This document shows, piece after piece, positions 26,177 through 34,251 of a stretch of 64,000 nucleotides of DNA; position 1 is the first letter of the stretch; each line of letters opens with the position of its first letter. A program made the position numbers and the translations under genes. Under the pieces are notes generated by a model. That model was given only the letters and a program-made list of their open reading frames with translations, was not told where the DNA came from and made no database searches. The stretch covers positions 186,001 through 250,000 of the forward strand of contig JANQPI010000026.1 in assembly GCA_028289585.1 (NCBI GenBank), read 5' to 3'. The DNA comes from Candidatus Zixiibacteriota bacterium (GTDB taxonomy: Bacteria; Zixibacteria; MSB-5A5; GN15; FEB-12).

Positions 26177-28249
26177 ATGTTTGGCTTTCTCAACGCGGGA
26201 ATTCTGATTGCTGCCGCCGCCGCTCTCATCCCGCTAATTATTCACCTCTTCTCGCGGCGGCGAGTGCGGGTCATTCCGTTTTCATCACTGCGACATCTGA
26301 CGACAATGCAACGCCGTCAGCTGCGTCGACTCAATATCCGCCAATGGTTGTTACTGGCAACGCGCATGTTGATTGTCCTCATCGTTGTCCTCGCTTTTGC
26401 GCGCCCGACCGCGGATGAGGGTTCGATTGGTGCACGGGCTGGTGTTTCGGCGATCGTTCTCTTTGATAACTCCGCCTCGATGCAGCGCTACGTTGCGGAC
26501 GGGCGACTGATCGATCTTGCTCAGGATCGCGCCCTGCAGTTGCTTGAGACGTTTGGACCGACTGATGAAGTCGCGCTGATTCCCCTTGTCTCGGACAACG
26601 CTGCCACCCGGGACTTTGCCGGTCCGGGTGTCGCTCGGGAACGACTCACCCAGTTGGAAGCCTCTGCCGGAGTCGCTGATCTGAGTAGTGCGGTGCGAAA
26701 CGCCGCTGAACTCGCGGAGCGCGCCCGCCACCTGAACCGGGAACTCTACGTCGTCACTGATCGTCAGTCGATTTCGTTGCCGGATCAGCCGCTTCCCGAT
26801 ACAACCGATATTCGTCTCTTTGTCTTTGACCTGCCGACCGGTGAGCCGGAAAATCTCGGTGTTGTCTCCGTTGACCTCGGCGGCGAGTTACTACAGGTGG
26901 GACGTGAATTTGATATTGTCGCTACGATTCGCAACTATGGTGACCGTCCCAGCGGTAACCGGCTGGCATCGTTGTTTATCAATGATCGCCGTATCGCCCA
27001 GACTGACGTTGACGTTTCGGGAAATGGTGAAGCGACCGTCCGCTTTCAGGCGTCGGTCACTGGTCCGGGATACCATCACGGCTGGATAGAGTTATCTGAC
27101 GACCGCTTTCCTGCCGACAATCGTCTTTATTTCAGTTTCCGTATTCCCGACCAGTTCAATGTGTTGTTAGTGGGGGCTCCCGACGACACACGCTTTCTGT
27201 CATTGGCCCTGTTGCCCGATCCCGAAGTTGGCCGTTACTGGTCGGTGAAGTCTGCCACGGCATCGCAACTGGCGGGCGTGAGTTTCTCGGAGTACGACGT
27301 CATCGTGTTGGCTGGTATTCCCGGGATGTCTCAGTCGTACCATAGCCGCCTCGTTCGCTTTGTCAGTCGCGGCGGTTCGGTTTTGCTGACCCACGGTTCG
27401 GAAACCGCGCCAACGGAGGCCAATGATCGTTGGGCCGAACTTTCTGGTCAGCGCATCACGCGCCCGGCTCCTGCCCAATTCAGTCGTGCCGGGTTTTTCT
27501 CGCTCAAGTCGATTACCACCGACCATCCGGTCTTCTCCGTATTCGATTTCGAAGAGGGCGAACTGCCGGACATTCGCTTTTATGCGTTGCCGCGAAGCGA
27601 AGTGACAACCGGACGCGCCCTGATGCGTTTCACCGGTGACTGGCCGGCCTTGGTCGAGCGTCGTCATGGTTCGGGTCGCGTTATGTCACTCAACACGGTA
27701 CTCGATCCGCGTTATACCGACCTGGTAACGCACGGCTTCTTTGTCCCGTTTGTTACCCGCATGATGGAATATCTCTCGCGCGATGTCACGGAACTCGATC
27801 TCGATCTCTTTGCCGGAGCAAACTTAACGCGGACGATCCCGATCAATACCGCCGTCTCCGGTTCGCTGGAACTGATTCGGCCCGACTCAACCCGGGTGGC
27901 GGTTCCGCCGGAGGAGGAGGCGGGTACGCTGATCATTCGGCCGCGGGGGTTGGATCAGCTGGGTGTATACTCACTCCGGTATCTGGGTCGAGAAATCGAT
28001 CGTTTTCCGATCAATCTTGATCCCCGTGAGGCGGAGTTTGAAGCCGTCGACAACGCCCAGCTGGCGGCATCGGTTGGTCGATCGGATTACGAGACGCTCT
28101 CGATGACTGGTGATCTGTCCGAGACTCTGGCCACGATTCGGTTTGGGCGAGAGCTCTGGCCGTTGTTGATCTGGTTGGCGCTCGCTCTTCTCGCCCTTGA
28201 AATGTGGCTGGGCCGCGGTCGCCGTCCGGTCAACGACACCGCATCCTAG
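26177..28249 (+). CDS. BatA-domain / VWA membrane protein
   Basis: 690 residues. The N-terminal BatA-type region has a membrane segment, then PLIIHLFSRRRVRVIPFSSLRHL, then a second membrane segment near residues 57-75. A von Willebrand A domain follows with the MIDAS motif DNSAS (about residue 96). A long beta-rich region (including a class I glutamine-amidotransferase-like stretch near VLLVGAPDD...VIVLAGIPGMS) reaches the last transmembrane helix (about 665-682). Similar BatA-VWA proteins are common in Bacteroidetes and Planctomycetes beside AAA MoxR ATPases; none is present here. The envelope role is inferred. Its coding frame starts right after the degenerate peptidase gene. Confidence 0.87.
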   Translation: MFGFLNAGILIAAAAALIPLIIHLFSRRRVRVIPFSSLRHLTTMQRRQLRRLNIRQWLLLATRMLIVLIVVLAFARPTADEGSIGARAGVSAIVLFDNSASMQRYVADGRLIDLAQDRALQLLETFGPTDEVALIPLVSDNAATRDFAGPGVARERLTQLEASAGVADLSSAVRNAAELAERARHLNRELYVVTDRQSISLPDQPLPDTTDIRLFVFDLPTGEPENLGVVSVDLGGELLQVGREFDIVATIRNYGDRPSGNRLASLFINDRRIAQTDVDVSGNGEATVRFQASVTGPGYHHGWIELSDDRFPADNRLYFSFRIPDQFNVLLVGAPDDTRFLSLALLPDPEVGRYWSVKSATASQLAGVSFSEYDVIVLAGIPGMSQSYHSRLVRFVSRGGSVLLTHGSETAPTEANDRWAELSGQRITRPAPAQFSRAGFFSLKSITTDHPVFSVFDFEEGELPDIRFYALPRSEVTTGRALMRFTGDWPALVERRHGSGRVMSLNTVLDPRYTDLVTHGFFVPFVTRMMEYLSRDVTELDLDLFAGANLTRTIPINTAVSGSLELIRPDSTRVAVPPEEEAGTLIIRPRGLDQLGVYSLRYLGREIDRFPINLDPREAEFEAVDNAQLAASVGRSDYETLSMTGDLSETLATIRFGRELWPLLIWLALALLALEMWLGRGRRPVNDTAS

Positions 28250-28282
28250 TCGCCGCTCGCTGGTCTTTCCTGTCGGAATCGC

Positions 28283-28288
28283 TATACT
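28283..28288 (+). promoter_or_regulatory. -10 box next to the ABC-F start
   Basis: TATACT six bases before the ATG at 28295, without a Shine-Dalgarno and without a clear -35 match. This fits a leaderless transcript. Confidence 0.45.
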
Positions 28289-28294
28289 CGGCCT

Positions 28295-30205
28295 ATGGCG
28301 TTACTGGCGGCAGAGAACATCACCAAGAAGTTCGGCGACCGGACCCTGCTCAGCGAAGTCTCCTTTACCATTCAGCCCGGTGACCGTATTGCGCTGGTTG
28401 GCAGCAACGGCATTGGTAAGACGACGCTGCTTGATCTTCTGGCCGGTCGCCAGTCGGCTGATACTGGTTCGATTACGGGCATGCGGAACCTTCGCATTGA
28501 CTACGCTGAGCAGGAGAAAGAGAGCTATCTCGATCTGACGCTCTTTGACTATGTCGCCGGAGCCCGAGACGATCTGCTCACGCTAAAACGGGAGATTGAG
28601 TCGCTCCAGCAGGCGCTTAGTGGTGAACCGGGTAATGAGGACTTTCTGACTCGTTTGGGGGAGTCCCAGCACCGGTTTGAACAAGCCGGAGGGTTCGATC
28701 TTGAAACGCATGTGGAGACCGTGCTCACCGGTCTTGGTTTTCCGGTCGATCGTCAGTTTGATCGCATCGCCCAGTTCTCGGGCGGTGAAAAGAACCGGGC
28801 GGGACTGGCTCGCGTTCTGTGCGGCAACGGCGATCTTCTGCTCCTGGATGAGCCTACCAACCACCTTGACATAGAATCGACAATCTGGCTGGAAGAATAC
28901 CTGGCGTCACTGCCAACTGCACAGATCCTCGTCTCACACGACCGTGCCTTCCTGTCGGCAGTCGTCAACGGCGTTTGGGAATTGAGCTGGGGAACGATCG
29001 ATACCTACCCGGGCGCGTTCTCGCATTACCTGACCGAACGTTCGGAACGGCGACGCCTGCAGGAACATCGCTACCGCCATCAGCAACAGGAGATCGCCCG
29101 GGTTAAAGACTACATTGCCCGCAACATGGCGGGGCAGAAGACGAAGCAGGCCCAGTCGAAGCTCAAATACCTGAACAAGATGAAGCGGCTTTCCCCGCCC
29201 AAGGGCGAAGCGTCTGGTCCGTCGGTGCGCGTCAATTCGTCTGGCCGTTCCTGGCACCATGTCATCGCCATCGAAGACCTTGCCCTGGGATATGGCCGAA
29301 GCGTTATCGTCGATCGTGTTTCGCTGGATCTGTTCCGCGGCGATAAGCTGGGAATTGTCGGACGCAACGGGGCGGGCAAATCAACGCTCGTCAAAGCCTT
29401 GCTGGGGGAGCTTGAACCACTGGGTGGAGAGATCCGGCTCGGAGCGAATGTTGACGTTTCCTATTTTGATCAGGAACTCAGTGATCTCGATACGACGGTG
29501 AACGTGTTGGACAATATCTGGCAAGTCGATCCGGCCGCCGATGCCGGTACGCTCCGGTCGTACCTGGCACGCTTCGGCTTCAGCGGTGAAGACGTGATGA
29601 CCCCGGTCCGGGCGTTGTCGGGAGGCGAAAAAACGAAGCTCTGTCTGGCCCGCTTGCTCTATTACCCGGCCAATCTGCTGATCTTTGATGAGCCGACGAA
29701 TCATCTCGATATTCAGGCCCGGGAAGCACTGGAGCGGGCGCTGCTCGACTATGACGGTACCCTGATCGTGGTATCGCACGACCGGGCTTTTCTCTCCGCT
29801 GTTGTCGATAAGGTCCTTCATATCGAGAACGGCACGGCACATCTCTATCCCGAGCGCTTCGATGTCTGGCTGGCGGAGCAATCAGTGCGGCGCCAGGCAA
29901 CGCGAGTCCGTCCCACCACCGAGCGGCTGTCGTCGGCCCAACTCGACCGAGCCCGTCAGAAGGAACGGGAACGAGAGCGGAGTAAGCGCAAGAAGGCGCT
30001 CGCCAAAGCCGAGACTACCGTTGCCGAGCTTGAGACCGAGTTACAGACACTGGAGCGTGATCTGCACGGTGGAATCGACCGCAACGACTGGGAGGCACTG
30101 ATGGCGGCTGGGGAACGCAAGCAGGTGGTCGAGGAGGAACTGTTGAGATTGTATGATCAGGTTGAGTCACTGCGCGCCGAGGTGCTGTCCGATGACGACA
30201 CATGA
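28295..30205 (+). CDS. ABC-F family ATPase (Uup/YdiF-like)
   Basis: 636 residues with two ATP-binding cassettes in one chain and no membrane part. First cassette: Walker A GSNGIGKTTL (about 36-45), signature FSGGEKNRAGLARVL (about 160), Walker B LLLLDEPTNHLD (about 182-193). Then the arginine-rich linker (RRLQEHRYRHQQQEIARVKDYIARNMAGQKTKQAQSKLKYLNKM). Second cassette: GRNGAGKSTL (about 355), LSGGEKTKLCLARLL, LLIFDEPTNHLD. A charged C-terminal coiled coil (about 545-630) resembles that of Uup. ABC-F proteins act on ribosomes, tuning elongation or giving antibiotic protection; which role applies here is unknown. It overlaps the flavoprotein gene by 14 bases. Confidence 0.93.
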   Translation: MALLAAENITKKFGDRTLLSEVSFTIQPGDRIALVGSNGIGKTTLLDLLAGRQSADTGSITGMRNLRIDYAEQEKESYLDLTLFDYVAGARDDLLTLKREIESLQQALSGEPGNEDFLTRLGESQHRFEQAGGFDLETHVETVLTGLGFPVDRQFDRIAQFSGGEKNRAGLARVLCGNGDLLLLDEPTNHLDIESTIWLEEYLASLPTAQILVSHDRAFLSAVVNGVWELSWGTIDTYPGAFSHYLTERSERRRLQEHRYRHQQQEIARVKDYIARNMAGQKTKQAQSKLKYLNKMKRLSPPKGEASGPSVRVNSSGRSWHHVIAIEDLALGYGRSVIVDRVSLDLFRGDKLGIVGRNGAGKSTLVKALLGELEPLGGEIRLGANVDVSYFDQELSDLDTTVNVLDNIWQVDPAADAGTLRSYLARFGFSGEDVMTPVRALSGGEKTKLCLARLLYYPANLLIFDEPTNHLDIQAREALERALLDYDGTLIVVSHDRAFLSAVVDKVLHIENGTAHLYPERFDVWLAEQSVRRQATRVRPTTERLSSAQLDRARQKERERERSKRKKALAKAETTVAELETELQTLERDLHGGIDRNDWEALMAAGERKQVVEEELLRLYDQVESLRAEVLSDDDT

Positions 30206-30815
30206 GTTAGTCGCAATCTCAGGTTCGGCAGTGCGCGATTCGTCGACCGACCTCCTGGTCGAAGCGGCCGCTGCAGGCTGGACGGAGGCGCTGCCGAACA
30301 CGGTCGAGGCACGAGTTACTGCGGTCCGTCCCGGTGACCTGGAAATCATCCCCTGTCAGGCGTGCGGTGAATCTCCCGATCCGGACTGGTGTTTCTACCG
30401 CGATTCCCTGTACCCAGCGCTTGAGGCCATCGCCCGGTGTGATGCTCTGGTCGTGGGATCACCGATCTACTTTGATGCGATGTCGGCCCAACTCAAGCTT
30501 CTGGTCGATCGCTGCAACTGTTTCCGCCCGCCCGACTACGCCAATCGCGATCCGAATCATGCGTTCCTGAAGCGACTTACCCGGAAGCGGCCGGGCGGGA
30601 TCATCCTCGTCGGCGCTGAGGGGACGTGGTTCGAGGGGGCTCGCCGTTCACTGGCCGGCTGGCTGAAGTGGATCGAGGTGACAAACGAGGGCATGGTAGT
30701 GTTCGATGCCCCCATTGACGATTTCCGGCGACGAGCCCTTGTTGCCGACTATCCCGAGGTTCTCGCGCAGGCGCGGAAGCTGGGAAGACATCTCGCGTCT
30801 CGGGTTGTGGGTTAG
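30192..30815 (+). CDS. NAD(P)H-dependent FMN reductase / flavodoxin-like protein
   Basis: 207 residues with a flavodoxin-like fold: ELVAISGSAVRDSSTDLLVEAA is the phosphate-binding loop region, and CDALVVGSPIYFDAMSAQLKLLVDRCN is the second FMN contact typical of iron-sulfur flavoprotein and NADPH-dependent reductase relatives. IIPCQACGESPDPDWC holds three Cys, as in multimeric flavodoxin-type proteins, but no complete [4Fe-4S] motif is obvious. The start at 30192 lies within the ABC-F gene's end. Substrate unknown. Confidence 0.85.
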   Translation: MTTHELVAISGSAVRDSSTDLLVEAAAAGWTEALPNTVEARVTAVRPGDLEIIPCQACGESPDPDWCFYRDSLYPALEAIARCDALVVGSPIYFDAMSAQLKLLVDRCNCFRPPDYANRDPNHAFLKRLTRKRPGGIILVGAEGTWFEGARRSLAGWLKWIEVTNEGMVVFDAPIDDFRRRALVADYPEVLAQARKLGRHLASRVVG

Positions 30816-30896
30816 CGTTCCGTTAACTTCCACCGACATCTTGCGACAGCCTCAGCTAAGCGTTATCTTTCCACCTATACAGCTGGAGGTTTCGTT

Positions 30897-32225
30897 ATGG
30901 TAACACGTTGTCTCGCCTGCCTCTTAGTGTTTGCACTTCTCGCGCCTTCAATTTCTGCCCAAGTCACGTACGTATCCGAAGATTCTCTGGACGTCCAGAT
31001 TGGGCTCAAACGCCTGATTCAATGGCGGATTGAAGATGGCGGTAATGGCCACTGGTACGGGATTATCGATAAAACGATGCCATGGGTGAGTCACCAAGCC
31101 CTGGCCTCGGCGCTGAGTATCGATGGCGAGCCAGGCTACCTGGCAACGATTACCAGCCTGGGTGAACAGATATTTATCCAGCGAGTTATTGCGGACTGGG
31201 AGACCGACAACGTGGCCAATGAATTCTATATCGGAGGTGAACAGGTCGCCGGAACGGAGTTCCGCTGGATCACGGGAGAGCCGTTCGACTATCAGAATTG
31301 GGCACCTGGGGAACCGAACAGCCTCGAGAGCGAGGATGCCCTGGCGATCTGGAACAACGTCAATCCGGTCGAACTCCGATATGCATGGAACAATGTCCCC
31401 TCGGATACGACCGGCCTCAGTTCCATCCATCAGCTCTGGTCGATTGTCGAGTTCGGTGCTCCCGATTCAGTGCCCGGAGGGGATGAACCGCTGGTACAGT
31501 TACGTCAGTGGCGATCCGCCGATGGGGGAAATGACCATTGGTACGGAATCATTCCGCTGACGCGCCCCTGGGTCACGCATGATTCGATTGCGCGATCGCT
31601 CATGGTTCACGGCGACACCGGCTACCTGGCAACGATCGTCAGTCCTGAAGAGGATCAGTTCGTTCAGGATCTGATCGCCGATGTGCCAACTAACGCTGTT
31701 AACAACCAGTACTACCTCGGTGGGCGTTGGACCGATTCCTTCTTTGTCTGGCTGACTGGCGAGTCGTTCACCTACCAGAACTGGGCACCGGGCGAGCCTA
31801 ACAATACGTCGGTCGAGGATGCCGTCTCGATTTGGAACAATCTCAATCCGAGTGATCGGGCGAATCGGTGGAACAACGTGCCGTCGGACACGATTCCGCT
31901 CGGCTCCATTCACCAGTTGTGGGCAGTCGTTGAGTTTGGTGAATCCGGATCGATGACCGCGCTCACCGAGTCGCACCTGAGCAATTTCCCGAATCCCTTC
32001 AATCCTGTAACAACGATTATGTTTAACCTCGAATCATCAGGCGAGATACGGTTGGAGGTCTACAACGTCCTGGGTCAGAAGGTGGCGAACCTCATCGACG
32101 GCTTTCGTGAGGCAGGAAATCACACCGTGCTCTGGGATGCCTCAGCCTATGCCAGCGGCGTCTATTTCTATCGGCTACGGACCCAAACCGCGACTATCAC
32201 GCGTTCAATGGTGTTGCTTAAGTAG
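30897..32225 (+). CDS. Exported protein with two C-type-lectin-like domains and sorting tail
   Basis: 442 residues. A signal peptide (cleavage near ISA, about residue 20) is followed by two tandem C-type-lectin-like domains (about 38-185 and 198-350). Each shows GYLATI..., YIGG/YLGG, WITGEPFDYQNWAPGEPN or WLTGESFTYQNWAPGEPN, ED, IWNN and a final WNNVPSDT...SIHQLW-VVEF. These match the calcium-site (EPN-type) and WND-like elements of the fold. The two copies differ at many positions, so the duplication is old. The last 80 residues (LSNFPNPFNPVTTIMFNL ... NVLGQKVANL ... SGVYFYRL) form a FlgD/type-IX-like C-terminal sorting domain. A surface carbohydrate-binding or adhesin role is inferred. Confidence 0.85.
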   Translation: MVTRCLACLLVFALLAPSISAQVTYVSEDSLDVQIGLKRLIQWRIEDGGNGHWYGIIDKTMPWVSHQALASALSIDGEPGYLATITSLGEQIFIQRVIADWETDNVANEFYIGGEQVAGTEFRWITGEPFDYQNWAPGEPNSLESEDALAIWNNVNPVELRYAWNNVPSDTTGLSSIHQLWSIVEFGAPDSVPGGDEPLVQLRQWRSADGGNDHWYGIIPLTRPWVTHDSIARSLMVHGDTGYLATIVSPEEDQFVQDLIADVPTNAVNNQYYLGGRWTDSFFVWLTGESFTYQNWAPGEPNNTSVEDAVSIWNNLNPSDRANRWNNVPSDTIPLGSIHQLWAVVEFGESGSMTALTESHLSNFPNPFNPVTTIMFNLESSGEIRLEVYNVLGQKVANLIDGFREAGNHTVLWDASAYASGVYFYRLRTQTATITRSMVLLK

Positions 32226-32251
32226 CCAATCCTGAACCGTTTATAACATTT

Positions 32252-32279
32252 AACGCGGGAGCCTTCGGACTCCCGCGTT
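32252..32279 (+). terminator. Hairpin after the lectin-like gene
   Basis: A perfect 10-bp stem, AACGCGGGAG / CTCCCGCGTT, with loop CCTTCGGA. The downstream tract is T-rich but interrupted. Confidence 0.65.
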
Positions 32280-32395
32280 GCTCGTTGAGTGTTGTTCTCA
32301 ATTGTGTCATGGGGAGCAAACGCCTATACTCTGGGGTTATGGAAACGGCCGGGGCAATTGCTTCGGTGAATATGACAACGTTCAGGAGAGCGTTA

Positions 32396-32716
32396 GTGAT
32401 TTTTGGCGATCTTATTCTGATGGGCGGTGGGCCCGGAGCGGAGGGTGGCGGCAACCCGGTCTTGATGATCGGGTGGTTTGTTCTCCTGTTTCTCCTCTTT
32501 TACTTGATGCTCATTCGCCCTCAGCAGAAACGACAGAAGAAGCATGCTCAGTTGCTTTCTGAGCTGAAAAAAGGTGATAGGGTCGTAACGACCAGCGGCA
32601 TGTTCGGAACGATTTTCGCGATTAGCGATGAGGACAACAAGGTGGTCTTGAAGATCAATGATCAGACCAAGTTGGAATTCCTCAAATCCGCGATTTCCGA
32701 ACGCGTTGAGTCGTAG
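32396..32716 (+). CDS. yajC: Preprotein translocase subunit YajC
   Basis: 106 residues. One transmembrane segment (about 21-39, VLMIGWFVLLFLLFYLMLIRPQQKRQKKH) is followed by the cytoplasmic YajC domain (ELKKGDRVVTTSGMFGTIFAISDEDNKVVLKINDQTKLEFLKSAI). YajC is part of the SecDF-YajC complex that assists protein export. The GTG at 32396 is chosen as start because AGGAGAG lies five bases upstream and it gives the normal length; in-frame ATG codons further upstream lack a Shine-Dalgarno. secD and secF are not in the window. Confidence 0.92.
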   Translation: MIFGDLILMGGGPGAEGGGNPVLMIGWFVLLFLLFYLMLIRPQQKRQKKHAQLLSELKKGDRVVTTSGMFGTIFAISDEDNKVVLKINDQTKLEFLKSAISERVES

Positions 32717-32737
32717 GCGGCCAAACCGGGAGTAGAT

Positions 32738-33256
32738 GTGGCGATTCGGCCGATTGTGTGGTATGGCGATCCGGTGTTGCGGGAGAAGAGCGCACCGATT
32801 GAGACCATCGATCAATCCGTACGAGACCTCGTCACCGACATGATCGACACGCTCCGGGATGCCGAAGGAATAGGACTGGCAGCCAATCAGGTCGGAGTCG
32901 CACAGCGACTGTTTATCATTGACCTGGCCAAGATCGATCCAGTCCACGGCGACCTGGTGGTGTTCATCAATCCGGAGATCCATACAACTGACGGTGCCTG
33001 TGAGCTCGAAGAGGGATGTTTGTCATTCCCCGATATCTATCAGAAGATTACGCGCGCCGAATCAGTCCGGGTAACGGCCCTGGATCTCGATGGGAACGAG
33101 TTTACGGTTGAAACCGACGGTATGTATGCCCGTGCTATTCTTCACGAGTATGATCATATCGAAGGGGTTCTGTTCATCGACCATATCTCGCCGTTCCAGC
33201 GAACATTGTTGCGGGGGCGCCTGAAGCGGCTCCAACAGCAATCCGTTTCGGCTTAG
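32738..33256 (+). CDS. def: Peptide deformylase
   Basis: 172 residues; removes the formyl group from new proteins. The three family motifs are seen: GIGLAANQVG (about 44-53), EEGCLSFP with metal-ligand C94, and HEYDH (H136 and H140) with the catalytic Glu. The start codon is GTG with GGGAG upstream. It lies 21 bases after yajC and before fmt, the classic def-fmt order. Confidence 0.96.
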   Translation: MAIRPIVWYGDPVLREKSAPIETIDQSVRDLVTDMIDTLRDAEGIGLAANQVGVAQRLFIIDLAKIDPVHGDLVVFINPEIHTTDGACELEEGCLSFPDIYQKITRAESVRVTALDLDGNEFTVETDGMYARAILHEYDHIEGVLFIDHISPFQRTLLRGRLKRLQQQSVSA

Positions 33257-33294
33257 CCGACGTCTGCTCTCCAACTCGATAGCGGCACTGGCCC

Positions 33295-34251
33295 ATGAAC
33301 ATTGTCTTTATGGGCACGCCGGGGTTTGCGCGAGTCGTCCTGAGTGACCTTGCGGACAACGGCTGCTCAATCGTGGCCTGTATCACCGGTCCGGACAAGA
33401 AATCCGGACGGGGTGGTCGTCTTGTGCCGACCGCGGTTAAACGGGAGGCCGAGGACCGGGGTTTGCCGGTAATCAGTGTGAGCAGTCTTCGCAGTCGGCG
33501 CTTGCATGACCAGATGCGTGCTCTTCAGCCTGATCTTTTCGTGGTTGTGGCGTTTCGGATTCTTCCCGAATCACTCTATTCGATTCCGACCCATGGCGCG
33601 ATCAATCTCCATGGTTCGCTACTGCCTCGCTATCGCGGTGCGGCGCCGATCCATTGGGCACTGATCAACGGAGAGGTCGAGACCGGCTTGACGACGTTTC
33701 GACTCGCACCGTCGGTTGACACCGGGGCAATGCTCCTCTCGGAACGGGTAGCGATCACACCCGACGACACCTACGACAGTCTGGCTGAGCGTATGGCCCG
33801 AGCCGGTGGACCTCTGGTGCGCCGGACAATCGACGGTATTGGGGCGGGCACTCTCCGGTCCCAGCCTCAGGATGATGAACGCGCTACACAAGCACCCAAA
33901 CTTGGACCGGATGACTGCGACATTGATTTCACGCAGCCGGCGGCCGCGGTCGTCAACCGCGTTCGGGGCCTGGCGACACAGCCGGGTGCCTTCAGCCACT
34001 TTCGTGGTGAGAAACTCAAGATTTATCGCGTTGCTCCCGTAACCGAGGTTTCTCCGGACTATCCTCCGGGGTCGCTGTTGGTGGGGCGGCGTTCGGTGGC
34101 GGTGATGTGCGCCGATCACCCGGTTTCCCTGGAATCAGTGGTTCCGGCGGGGAAGCGGGCGATGGATGGCACCGCCTTCAAAAATGGTTGGCAACCGCGC
34201 GACGGGGAACGTCTGAACCGCGCGGGGTATGGAGCGGCACAAAGATCGTGA
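33295..34251 (+). CDS. fmt: Methionyl-tRNA formyltransferase
   Basis: 318 residues; formylates initiator Met-tRNA using 10-formyl-THF. MNIVFMGTPGFARVVL starts the N-terminal domain; the active-site segment INLHGSLLPRYRGAAPIHWALINGE (about residues 102-126) contains the catalytic Asn and His, and SVDTGAML carries the catalytic Asp. The C-terminal OB-like domain is shortish but present. There is no clear Shine-Dalgarno; coupling with def 38 bases upstream is possible. Its stop overlaps the GTG of rng by four bases. Confidence 0.96.
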   Translation: MNIVFMGTPGFARVVLSDLADNGCSIVACITGPDKKSGRGGRLVPTAVKREAEDRGLPVISVSSLRSRRLHDQMRALQPDLFVVVAFRILPESLYSIPTHGAINLHGSLLPRYRGAAPIHWALINGEVETGLTTFRLAPSVDTGAMLLSERVAITPDDTYDSLAERMARAGGPLVRRTIDGIGAGTLRSQPQDDERATQAPKLGPDDCDIDFTQPAAAVVNRVRGLATQPGAFSHFRGEKLKIYRVAPVTEVSPDYPPGSLLVGRRSVAVMCADHPVSLESVVPAGKRAMDGTAFKNGWQPRDGERLNRAGYGAAQRS

